Below, piece after piece: positions 33,736-42,819 of a stretch of 64,000 nt of DNA. How positions within the stretch are numbered: the first letter of the stretch is position 1; every line of letters starts with the position of its first letter. Under the pieces are notes generated by a model. The model worked only from the letters and a program-made list of their open reading frames with translations, made no database searches and had not been told where the DNA came from. Source of the stretch: JAWKSY01 sp041402125 (GTDB taxonomy: Bacteria > Planctomycetota > GCA-002687715 > DRQF01); the NCBI GenBank assembly GCA_041402125.1, contig JAWKSY010000017.1, positions 43,886 to 107,885 of the forward strand, in the 5' to 3' direction. Both the position numbers and the translations under genes were made by a program.

Positions 33736-35015
33736 GAGTCGGCCTCCGGGTCCTCGATGTCGGGAAAGTCGAGATCCGGGACGTCGTCGAAGTCCTGGAA
33801 GGTCCGCGTCGGCTGGGCGTCCTCGTCCACCGGTCGCGCGGGGCGCTCCTCCTCCGGAGTCGTGACCTCGAGGATCTCGGTCCGGGGGATCGCCTTGGTG
33901 ACGTCGACGTGGGTCTGCGGGAAGAGTTGATCCGGGGCGACCGGCGACGCCTTGGTCGTCCGGTCGGAACGCGACACGACCGTCGCCTCGGGGTCCGATC
34001 CGGCGGCCGGCGCCGCGTCGTCCCCGCCGCCGAAGTCCGCGAAGAGCCGACCCGCGATGACCGGCGAGACGTTCTCGACCCGGGTGCGGATCGACTCCGG
34101 AACGCGACCGGTCCGGGCCGCCTCGCGGATCGTCTCGATCTCCGGCGCACCGGGGCCGAAGACCGACACCAGAGTGTCGAGGTCGGCGGCGAGCTGCCCG
34201 TTGGCCTCGCGGGCCCCGGGAGGGCTCATCGCCATCAGGGCGTCCGAGGGGGCGCTGGCGATCTCGATCAGGAAAGCGGCGACCCGCTTGCGCATCGCCG
34301 GATCGGAGGCGGCGACGCAGAGACTGGCGCGCGCGGGTCCGGACCGGCCGGTGAGCAACATGGCGACGCCGACGAGGAGGTGCTTCTCGGGGTCGGACGG
34401 GAATCGCGAGCGCTCGAGGTGCTGGAGGGCCTGCGCCGGATAGAGCAGCGCGAGATGGATGCGGCCGAGCAGGTAGTGGTACTCGTCGGCCTGCGCTCCG
34501 ACCGGGCGATGGTCGCGCAGGAGCTGGTAGGCGCGGCGATAGAGCGCGCCGGCGTCGTCGCGATCGCCGGCCAGCGCCACGAGCGCGCGCGCCCGGTGCC
34601 AGCGGGCGGAACTCGAGTGAGGGTTCAGGATCATCGCCTCGCCGAACTCGTTGACGGCGTCGGCGAGACGGCCCTCGGCGTGATAGATGCGCCCCCGCAG
34701 GATGTGGAGCTTCGCGAAGCCCACCGTTCCCTGCTCGCGAGCCCCCTCCATGAGCTCGTGGGCCTCCGCGTAGCGCCCGAGGCGGAAGAGCGCGACCGCC
34801 ATCAGGTAGGCCGTGCGGGCGACCGGCTCGCGGTCGTAAACCGCCCGCAGCTCCTCCAGCGCCTCGGCGTTGCGGCGCGCGGCGAGGAGGGCCTCCCCGT
34901 AGGAGAGCCGGTAGCGGAGCTTGCCCGGCTCGGCCGCGCAGGCGCGCTGCAGGAGCGACACCGCTTCCGCGACGGTCTGCGGGTCGAACTCCGCCTCCAC
35001 GTTCACGGTCAGCAT
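33732..35015 (-). CDS. TPR repeat protein with acidic C-terminal tail
   Basis: A 427-residue protein. The first 230 residues are TPR-like helices (LRYRLSYGEALLAARRNAEA, GRIYHAEGRLADAVNEFGEA). A middle region follows, then a low-complexity tail rich in Asp, Pro and Thr that ends DLDFPDIEDPEADS. It has no signal peptide. ATG at 35015 has GAGGATC upstream, and a perfect TATAAT lies 55 bases further up. It is coupled to the next TPR gene by a 4-base overlap. It might organise an envelope or signalling complex, but nothing in the sequence says which. Confidence 0.78.
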   Translation of the reverse strand: MLTVNVEAEFDPQTVAEAVSLLQRACAAEPGKLRYRLSYGEALLAARRNAEALEELRAVYDREPVARTAYLMAVALFRLGRYAEAHELMEGAREQGTVGFAKLHILRGRIYHAEGRLADAVNEFGEAMILNPHSSSARWHRARALVALAGDRDDAGALYRRAYQLLRDHRPVGAQADEYHYLLGRIHLALLYPAQALQHLERSRFPSDPEKHLLVGVAMLLTGRSGPARASLCVAASDPAMRKRVAAFLIEIASAPSDALMAMSPPGAREANGQLAADLDTLVSVFGPGAPEIETIREAARTGRVPESIRTRVENVSPVIAGRLFADFGGGDDAAPAAGSDPEATVVSRSDRTTKASPVAPDQLFPQTHVDVTKAIPRTEILEVTTPEEERPARPVDEDAQPTRTFQDFDDVPDLDFPDIEDPEADS

Positions 35016-35069
35016 CGAGATCCTCGCGTCGCGGCCCGGGACGGCCGTCCCCGGGCCGTCGTGCCGGTG

Positions 35070-35075
35070 ATTATA
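35070..35075 (-). promoter_or_regulatory. Candidate -10 box (TATAAT) for the TPR operon
   Basis: A perfect TATAAT on the minus strand, 55 bases before the TPR gene ATG, in a GC-rich setting. The -35 region is poor. Confidence 0.5.
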
Positions 35076-35224
35076 GGGCAGTCGTGTCGACTCGCAGCCC
35101 CATTCACCGGCATTCCCGCCTCCCGGACCCGCCGGCTCGCGGGTATTCATGCGGCCCGCAGGTGTCCGGCGCGGGGATTCGAGAGGAGAGTGGGGAGGCG
35201 CGGGGCGGCCGCGTCGCGCCCTGA

Positions 35225-35230
35225 TATCAT
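35225..35230 (+). promoter_or_regulatory. Candidate -10 box (TATCAT) for the nucleotidyltransferase gene
   Basis: TATCAT followed by GCCGCG. A transcript from here would start near 35237, after the in-frame ATG at 35229, and so favours the start at 35270. Confidence 0.4.
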
Positions 35231-35269
35231 GCCGCGCACCGATCGCTTCCCGCCAGGACCGGAGACGCC

Positions 35270-36305
35270 ATGCGCCAGTACGGCACCCGGAAGCAGCCAC
35301 GCCGAGATCGTCGCGCAGCTCGCCGCCGACCCCCGGGCGGTCGTGGTGGTCGACGACGAGGGGCGTGCCGTCGGCGTGGTCGGCGACCGCGAGCTCCGCG
35401 CCGCCGCCCTGCGCGGCCTCGCCGAGAGCGCGCCCGTCGTGGACCTGATGGACCGCGACCCCGTCTGGCTCGACGCGTCGCCCTCCGACGACGACCTGCG
35501 GGAGAGCCTCGAGGCCGTCGGCGCCTCCGCCGCCGTCGTCCGGGACGGGGAGGGTCGTCCCACCGCGCTCCACGACCGCCGCGATCTCTTCGCGGCCCGC
35601 GATCGGGCGCGTCACGCCATCCTCATGGTCGGGGGAGAGGGCACGCGACTCCGCCCGCTGACGGCCGAGACGCCCAAGCCGCTGCTCCCGGTGGGCGGCC
35701 GGCCCATCCTCGAGCGCATCGTCGAGCGGCTCCGCGAGCACGGCGTCGAGCGGGTCACGATGGCGCTGGGCTACCGGGCCGAACAGATCGAACGTCACTT
35801 CGGGGACGGGGCCGACTTCGGCGTCGCCGTGGACTACGTCCGCGAGGAGCGTCCCCTCGGCACGGCCGGCGCGATCGGCATGGTCGAGGTCCCGACGGCC
35901 GGACCACTGCTGGTCATGAACGGCGACATCGTCACGAATCTCGACTTCACCGCGATGGCGCTCGAGCACGCCCGGCGCGGCGCGGCGGTGACGGTGGCGG
36001 CGCGGCCGTACCAGCACCAGGTCCCCTACGGGGTCCTGCGGCTCGTCGGCGGGCGCATCGTCGACATCGCGGAGAAGCCGACCCGGACCTGGTGGACCAA
36101 CGCCGGCGTCTACCTCATGGACGCGGCCGTGGTCGGCCGGATCGAACGCGACCGCTACCTCGACATGACGATGCTCGTCGAGGGTCTGATCGGGGACGGC
36201 CGAGACGTCGAGAGCTTCCCCTTGCTCGAGTACTGGTGCGACATCGGCCTCCCGGCCGATTACGAGCGCGCCAACCGGCGGCTCAGCGAGCCAGGAACTC
36301 CTTGA
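35270..36305 (+). CDS. Sugar-phosphate nucleotidyltransferase with N-terminal CBS domain (frameshift near start)
   Basis: About 345 codons. An N-terminal CBS-like unit (AVVVVDDEGRAVGVVGDREL and 'PVVDLMDRDPVWLDAS') precedes a nucleotidyltransferase domain with GGEGTRLRPLTAETPKPLLP, 'VMNGDIVTNLDF' and 'NAGVYLMD'. These enzymes make NDP-sugars for surface polysaccharides. ATG 35270 has GGAGACG upstream but is one base out of frame with the rest, which implies an indel near 35285. The uninterrupted frame would start at ATG 35229, which lies in a -10 box and lacks a ribosome site. Its 3' end overlaps the convergent Fbp gene by 23 bases. Confidence 0.85.
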
Positions 36306-37311
36306 CCTCCTCGACCTGCCGCCGCGAACCGATGTAGAGCGGGGTCCGCTGGTGGAGCGAGGTCGGCACGATGTCCAGCACGTCGGCGCTGCCGTCGGTG
36401 GCGAGGCCGCCGGCCTCGCGCGCGAGGAGCGCCATCGGGTTGGCCTCGTACATCAGGCGGAGCTTGCCCGAGGGCGACTTGGCCGTCGCCGGGTACATGA
36501 AGATCCCGCCCTTGAGCAGCGTCCGGTGGAAGTCGGCCACGAAGGATCCGACGTAGCGCGAGGTGTAGGCCGGGTCCTGGCTCGCCTTCAGGTGGTCGAG
36601 ATACGCGCGGACGCCCGGGGCGAAGCTGCCCACGTTCGCCTCGTTGACCGAGTAGATCGAGCCGCTGTCCGGCATCCGCAGGTTCTCGCGGTGCAGGATG
36701 AAGGCGCCGGTCGTCGGGTCGAGCGTGAAGAGGTGGACCCCGTGGCCGGTCGTGTAGACGAAGACCGTCGACGAGCCGTAGATCACGTAGCCCGCGGCGA
36801 CCTGCTTGAGTCCGGGCTGCAGCACGTCCGCGAGCGAATCGACCTGGCCGAAGCTCGCGTCCTGGCGCCGCAGGATCGAGAAGATGGTGCCGACGCTGAT
36901 GTTGACGTCGATGTTGCTGGAGCCGTCGAGCGGATCGAAGAGGACGACGTAGCGACCCTGGGCGCCGGATTCGTGCAGCACGACCGGCTCGTCGTTCTCC
37001 TCGCTGGCGAGGATGCCGACGTTGCCGCGGTAGGTGAGGCTCTTGATGAGGACGTCGTTCGCGAAGATGTCGAGCTTCTGGACCGTCTCGCCCTGGACGT
37101 TCGTGGTGCCGAACTCGCCGAGGATGTCGACCAGCCCCGCGCGGCGCACCTTGGCCGCGATGAAGCGGGCCGCCTTCGTGATCCCCGACATGAGCCAGGT
37201 GAACTCGCCGGTCGCGGTCGGGTGATGACGCTGCTGCATCATCACGTGCTCCTGGAGCGAGACCATGCGGGTCTCGGCGAAGTGACCGGAATCGTGCTGG
37301 CTCTGCGACAT
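36283..37311 (-). CDS. fbp: Fructose-1,6-bisphosphatase class I
   Basis: A 342-residue enzyme that removes the 1-phosphate from fructose-1,6-bisphosphate, the committed step of gluconeogenesis. The metal site motif is FDPLDGSSNIDVNISVGT. 'ASEENDEP' and 'GGIFMYPATAKSPSGKLRLM' (active-site Lys region) are also class I marks. ATG at 37311 with GGAG upstream fits the family's N-terminus. The antagonist phosphofructokinase is encoded on the same strand one gene upstream. Confidence 0.96.
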   Translation of the reverse strand: MSQSQHDSGHFAETRMVSLQEHVMMQQRHHPTATGEFTWLMSGITKAARFIAAKVRRAGLVDILGEFGTTNVQGETVQKLDIFANDVLIKSLTYRGNVGILASEENDEPVVLHESGAQGRYVVLFDPLDGSSNIDVNISVGTIFSILRRQDASFGQVDSLADVLQPGLKQVAAGYVIYGSSTVFVYTTGHGVHLFTLDPTTGAFILHRENLRMPDSGSIYSVNEANVGSFAPGVRAYLDHLKASQDPAYTSRYVGSFVADFHRTLLKGGIFMYPATAKSPSGKLRLMYEANPMALLAREAGGLATDGSADVLDIVPTSLHQRTPLYIGSRRQVEEVKEFLAR

Positions 37312-37429
37312 GGACGGAGGCTCCGTGGAAGGGGACGGCGAGCGGGAGGCCGCTCCGGTCCCGAGTATACACGGGGCACCCCGGGACGGCAGGAGCATGC
37401 AGTCGCCGCGAGGCCGGAGGTGGGCGTGA

Positions 37430-38118
37430 TCAGACGAAGAGGTCGTTCAGGTCCTTGACCTCGTCGCACTGGAGGCGGCTGAGCGTGCGGCGAACGTGCT
37501 CGTCGCCGGCGGGGGGGAGGAGGAAGTTCATGCTTCCCTCCCAGAGGATCTCGCCGTCGATCAGGGCGAGGTTCGCGTTGGAGTCCTTCTCGATGATCAC
37601 GATGCCGGCGTCCTTGATCGCGTCGACGATCAGGTCGGAGACCCGGCTCGAGAAGATCGCCACCACGCCGCCGGATCCCACGAGACGGGTGTAGCTGTCG
37701 ATGTGGCGACGCCAGTGCTTTCCCTTGACCTCCCGGGCGACGATCAGGATCTCGCGCTTGGCTCCGGCGAGGTCGTCGTGGAAGTTCTCGAAGAAGGTGA
37801 CCTCGTTGTGGAGCTTCGTCTCGACGCGGTTGCGGCCGACCCGCACCACGCGGAGGGCCCGGACGATGTCCGGCGGGACCTTGCCCTGCACGAGGCTCGA
37901 GACCGCGGTGGGGCCGAGCTCCGGTCGGTCGTCGATCACCTCGAGCACCCGGTCCCGGACGCTCGGCGGCAGGAGCCAGGCCGGATCGATCTGCTCGCCG
38001 GCCCGGTGAGCCTGGACGACGGCCTCGGCGATCTGCTTGTCGTCGAGCCGCCAGCCGGACTTGATCGCCTCCAGGCGCTTGCCCTCGCGAAAGAGCCCGA
38101 CGACCCGCTCCCAGGTCT

Positions 38119-38122
<4 letters not shown>
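37430..38122 (-). CDS. Uncharacterised protein with degenerate PLD-like domain
   Basis: A 230-residue soluble protein. The N-terminal 100 residues are helical and unfamiliar. The C-terminal half resembles a phospholipase D-fold unit: FFENFHDDLAGAKREILIVA, then 'VAIFSSRVSDLIVDAIKDAG', then 'LALIDGEILWEGSMNFLLP'. In active PLD enzymes that last stretch carries H-x-K; here the His and Lys are absent (SNANLALID), so it is probably not catalytic. Similar degenerate PLD units occur on DNA-processing proteins. ATG 38122 overlaps the phosphofructokinase stop in ATGA, an unexpected pairing. Confidence 0.55.
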
Positions 38123-39192
<1,070 letters not shown>

Positions 39193-39257
39193 GCGCGCTC
39201 CCCTCCCTCCGGCGTGGTCGCCGGCGCCCCGGGCGGCCGCCCGGCTCGACCCCGACG

Positions 39258-39286
39258 TTGATGCCGTTGCGACCGAGGGACAGAAT
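39258..39286 (+). promoter_or_regulatory. Candidate promoter for the maf/DHS-like operon
   Basis: TTGATG (39258-39263), spacer 17, CAGAAT (39281-39286) then GC. Transcription would start near 39293, 85 bases before the maf ATG. Confidence 0.4.
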
Positions 39287-39377
39287 GCACGGGGGAGGGG
39301 GCGCTCACAAGCGGCGCGCCCCCGTGAAGCGCGGGAAGGCTCGGGGGAGAGGACGACAGGTGCCGCGGGAAGAGTCG

Positions 39378-39971
39378 ATGATCCTCGCCTCCGGCTCCGC
39401 GATCCGGGCCCGGCTCCTCCGGGACGCCGGTCTGCGCTTCGAGGTCCAACCGGCCGACATCGACGAGGAGGCCTGCCGCCTCGAGGACCCGGGCGCGCGC
39501 GCCCGCGAGCTCGCCCTCGGCAAGGCGCGCGCGATCGCGGCGCGGCACCCCGAGCGACTCGTCCTCGGTTCCGATCAGGTCTTCACGCTGGACGGCCGCT
39601 TCGTCCCCAAGCCCGTCGACCGGGCCTCCCTGATCGCGAAGCTCCGCTCGCTGTCCGGCCGGACCCACGTCTTCCACTGCGGCCTCGCCCTCGTGCGCGG
39701 CTCCGAGGTGCTGCTCGACGTGGTCGATCGGGCCGAGGTGTCGATCCACGAGCTCGGCGAGGCCGAGATCGCGGCCTACGCCGACACCGGCGAGGGAATC
39801 GGTTGCGCCGGCGGCTATCGCCTCGAGGAGGGCGGCGTCCGCCTCATCCGCGAGGTGCGCGGCAGCCACTTCACCGTGCTCGGCCTGCCCATGCTCGAAC
39901 TCGTCGCCGCCCTGCGCCGTCTGGGACTGCAGGAGGCGCTCTACCGTCGTCCCGAGGGAGATCCCCGATGA
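39378..39971 (+). CDS. maf: Maf family nucleotide pyrophosphatase
   Basis: A 197-residue house-cleaning enzyme that hydrolyses non-canonical nucleoside triphosphates. The opening ILASGSAIRARLLRDAG holds the phosphate-binding SGS-x-x-R, and 'LVLGSDQVFTLDG' the metal site. 'GCAGGYRLEEGG' is the family's third motif. The start was chosen at ATG 39378 because the family begins a few residues before ASGS. The stop overlaps the next gene's start in ATGA. Confidence 0.93.
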   Translation: MILASGSAIRARLLRDAGLRFEVQPADIDEEACRLEDPGARARELALGKARAIAARHPERLVLGSDQVFTLDGRFVPKPVDRASLIAKLRSLSGRTHVFHCGLALVRGSEVLLDVVDRAEVSIHELGEAEIAAYADTGEGIGCAGGYRLEEGGVRLIREVRGSHFTVLGLPMLELVAALRRLGLQEALYRRPEGDPR

Positions 39972-40981
39972 GCCGATTCACCGAACGTCCGGTCGTGCCC
40001 TTCGACCCCGAGAAGAACCGCAGCGCGGACGAGATCCTCACCGCGCTCGGGCGCTGCTCCTTCCAGGGCCGCTCGCTCTCGCTCGCGCTCGACGTGCTCG
40101 AGAACATGACGCGCGACGAGACCTGCGGGGTCATCCTCACCTTCGCCGGGGCGATGATCCCGGCCGGGATGGGCGAGGTGGTGTGCCGGCTGATGGAGCG
40201 CGGCGTGCTCCAGGGCATCGTCTCCACCGGCGCGAACATCAGCCACGACCTCGTCAACGCGGCGAAGGGCGGGGCGGGCCACTTCATCGGCGACCCGAAC
40301 GCGGACGACGACGAGCTCTACGAGGCGCGGATCAACCGCATCTACGACACGAACCTCCCCGAGGGGAACTACCTCGCCGGCGAGCAGCTCCTGGACGAGA
40401 TCTGGCGGCCGGTTCAGGCGGCCCACCGCGAGAGCGGGGCCTCCGGCCCGATGATCCTGGCCCCCTCCGAGGTCTTCCGGATCACGGGCGCCGGCCTCGC
40501 GGCCCGCGGCCGGCGCTCCATGCTCTCGGTGGCGGCGGAGACCGGGACCCCGATCTTCTGCGGGGCGACCAGCGACAGCGAGTTCTGCCTCAACCTCGCG
40601 AAGTTCCGCTACCGCGGCTGGCTCGACCTCGTCATGGACGAGCAGAAGGACCTCTTCACGATGGGCGAGTGGATCAAGAGCCACCCGCGTCGCGGCACCC
40701 TGATCGTGGGCGGCGGCGTCCCCCGGAACTGGGCCCAGCAGGTCTTCCCGCTCCTCGACATGATCGAGGAGGAGCACTTCCCGGGCTACGATTGCGGCGT
40801 CCGGATCTGCACGGACAACGTGGTCTACGGCGGCATGTCGGGCTGCACGATGAGCGAGAGCAAGTCCTGGGGGAAGTACGGCAAGGAGGCCCGGTTCGCA
40901 GAGGTGAGCTGCGACGCCACGATCGCTCTCCCGCTCCTCACGACCGCCCTCTTCGAACGGCTCGATCGCACGGGAGACTGA
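39968..40981 (+). CDS. Deoxyhypusine synthase-like protein
   Basis: A 337-residue protein of the deoxyhypusine synthase family. The NAD-binding pieces (GVILTFAGAMIPAGMGEVV, GIVSTGANISHDLVNA, 'LIVGGGVPRNWAQQV') and the segment with the catalytic Lys (SESKSWGKYG) are all present. In eukaryotes and archaea the enzyme modifies eIF5A with spermidine. Bacteria lack eIF5A, and several bacterial members instead make homospermidine or related polyamines. The gene is coupled to maf by a 4-base overlap. The substrate here cannot be told. Confidence 0.9.
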   Translation: MSRFTERPVVPFDPEKNRSADEILTALGRCSFQGRSLSLALDVLENMTRDETCGVILTFAGAMIPAGMGEVVCRLMERGVLQGIVSTGANISHDLVNAAKGGAGHFIGDPNADDDELYEARINRIYDTNLPEGNYLAGEQLLDEIWRPVQAAHRESGASGPMILAPSEVFRITGAGLAARGRRSMLSVAAETGTPIFCGATSDSEFCLNLAKFRYRGWLDLVMDEQKDLFTMGEWIKSHPRRGTLIVGGGVPRNWAQQVFPLLDMIEEEHFPGYDCGVRICTDNVVYGGMSGCTMSESKSWGKYGKEARFAEVSCDATIALPLLTTALFERLDRTGD

Positions 40982-41038
40982 CCCGGACGCCTCGCCCGCG
41001 GCAAAAGCGGCGAACGGAACCGATTTGGACCGAAGGAA

Positions 41039-41068
41039 TTGGCGCTGGTGGGCGTAGAGACCTACGAT
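41039..41068 (+). promoter_or_regulatory. Candidate promoter for the efflux operon
   Basis: TTGGCG (41039-41044), spacer 18, TACGAT (41063-41068); start near 41075, 39 bases before the TolC-like ATG. Confidence 0.4.
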
Positions 41069-41113
41069 CCCGCCGGCCGAGCCGTGAGCCCCGGGGCCCC
41101 GAGACCATCGCGC

Positions 41114-42817
41114 ATGCCTGAATCGACGACGAGACGAATCGTAACATCCGTCCTCGCCGCCACTTGCGGCCTCTCCTTGCTCCTGGCGCCCGCGTGCCGG
41201 ACGCCGGAGGAGTACGTCGAGGAGGCCGATCGCGACGCCTACGCGCTCGTCGGGGCCGCCCGAGAGGCGGCGGGACAGGCCCCCGATCCCGAGTTCAGCG
41301 TCGAGGCGCCCGATCGCCTCCGGGACGGTCTGCTCCTGCCCCGGAGCGACGAGTCGATCCCGGGCCCCCGCGAACGGCTCGCGCGCGAGGGCGGGGAGGT
41401 CACGATCGACCTCGCCAGCGCCCTCGCCATCGCCGCCCGGAACTCCCGCGAGTTCCAGGACCAGCGCGAGCGCCTCTACCTGACGGCCCTCGATCTCACG
41501 GGGCGCGTCCACGACTTCGAGAACAACTACTTCGGCTCGGTCTCCGCCGAGGCCGCCGCGAACGGCGACGGCGAGAGCGACAGCCGGGTGTCCGTGGCGG
41601 AGAACGGCTCGCTCGGGTTCACCCGGCTCATCGAGACCGGCGGCTCCTTCAACCTGAACATCGGCCAGGACCTCAGCCGGGTCATCACCAACCCGGCCCA
41701 GACCGCGGCCTCGGCCTTCCTCAACCTGACCCTCTCGCTGCCGCTCCTGCGCGGCGCGGGACGCGAGATCGCCTTCGAGAGCGTCACGCAGGCCGAACGC
41801 GATCTCCTCTACGCCGTCCGCACCTACGAGCGCTTCAAGCGGACCTTCGCCGTGGACGTCGTCAGCGGCTACCTCGGCCTGCTCCAGAGCCAGCAGACGG
41901 TCGAGAACGAGCGCAACAACCTCGAACGTCGCCAGCTCACCTCCGAGGAGAACAAGATCCTCGGCGAGGCCGGTCGGATCGCGCGCACCGACGTGGAGCG
42001 CGTCAACCAGTCGGTGCTCGCGGCCGAGAACCGGGTCGTCGTCGCCGAGCAGAACTTCGAATCGGCCCTCGACCGCTTCAAGATCACGCTGGGGCTGCCG
42101 ACGGACACGAGCCTGCGCATCGACCCCGCCGATCTCGAGCGGCTCCGCGAGATCGGCGCCGAGGCGGTCGACCTCGACGAGACGCTGGTCACGGTGAAGG
42201 CGCTCCGGAACCGCCTCGACTTCGCCACGGCGGAGGCGCGCGTGGCCGACGCCGGTCGGCGGGTCTACATCGCCCGCGACGCGCTGCGCGCCGGCCTCGA
42301 CTTCCAGGCGAGCTTCGGCGCCAACACGAACGACTTCGCGCGATCAAGCTTCAAGCTCGATCCGCTGGGCGATACGGACTTCTCGCTGGGTCTGCTCCTC
42401 GACCTGCCGCTGGACCGCGTGAACGAGCGCAACGCCTATCGTTCCGCGATCATCAACTACGAGGGCACGCGCCGCGACGCCGAAGCCTTCGAGGACCAGG
42501 TCAAGCTCGAGGCGCGCCGCGGCCTGCGGAACCTCCGCCAGGCCGCCGAGACCTACCGGATCCAGCTCGAGTCGCTGCGCGTCGCCGTCATCTACGAGGA
42601 CGCGGCGCAGCTCCTCAAGGCCGCCGGCTCCGGCTCGACGAACGACCTCGTCGACGCCCAGAACGAACTCATCCAGGCCCAGAACGCGGTGTTGAACGCG
42701 CTGATCGACTACCGCATCTCGCGCCTGGAACTCGAGCGGGATCTCGGGATTCTCGTCGTCGGCGACGACGGAATCGACGAGAATCTCACCCGCGAACTGC
42801 TGATGCAGGAGGACTGA
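41114..42817 (+). CDS. TolC-family outer-membrane efflux lipoprotein
   Basis: A 567-residue outer-membrane factor. It has a lipoprotein signal peptide with lipobox L-A-P-A-C (followed by RTPEEY), as in the NodT/OprM branch. Two TolC-type repeats show the usual long coiled-coil helices (SQQTVENERNNLERRQLTSE, 'NRVVVAEQNFESALDRFKI', 'QAAETYRIQLESLRV'). It forms the exit duct for the MacA/MacB-type pump encoded right after it. ATG 41114 has only a weak ribosome site; a TTG at 41039 is the alternative but would precede the signal peptide. Confidence 0.9.
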   Translation: MPESTTRRIVTSVLAATCGLSLLLAPACRTPEEYVEEADRDAYALVGAAREAAGQAPDPEFSVEAPDRLRDGLLLPRSDESIPGPRERLAREGGEVTIDLASALAIAARNSREFQDQRERLYLTALDLTGRVHDFENNYFGSVSAEAAANGDGESDSRVSVAENGSLGFTRLIETGGSFNLNIGQDLSRVITNPAQTAASAFLNLTLSLPLLRGAGREIAFESVTQAERDLLYAVRTYERFKRTFAVDVVSGYLGLLQSQQTVENERNNLERRQLTSEENKILGEAGRIARTDVERVNQSVLAAENRVVVAEQNFESALDRFKITLGLPTDTSLRIDPADLERLREIGAEAVDLDETLVTVKALRNRLDFATAEARVADAGRRVYIARDALRAGLDFQASFGANTNDFARSSFKLDPLGDTDFSLGLLLDLPLDRVNERNAYRSAIINYEGTRRDAEAFEDQVKLEARRGLRNLRQAAETYRIQLESLRVAVIYEDAAQLLKAAGSGSTNDLVDAQNELIQAQNAVLNALIDYRISRLELERDLGILVVGDDGIDENLTRELLMQED

Positions 42818-42819
42818 CG

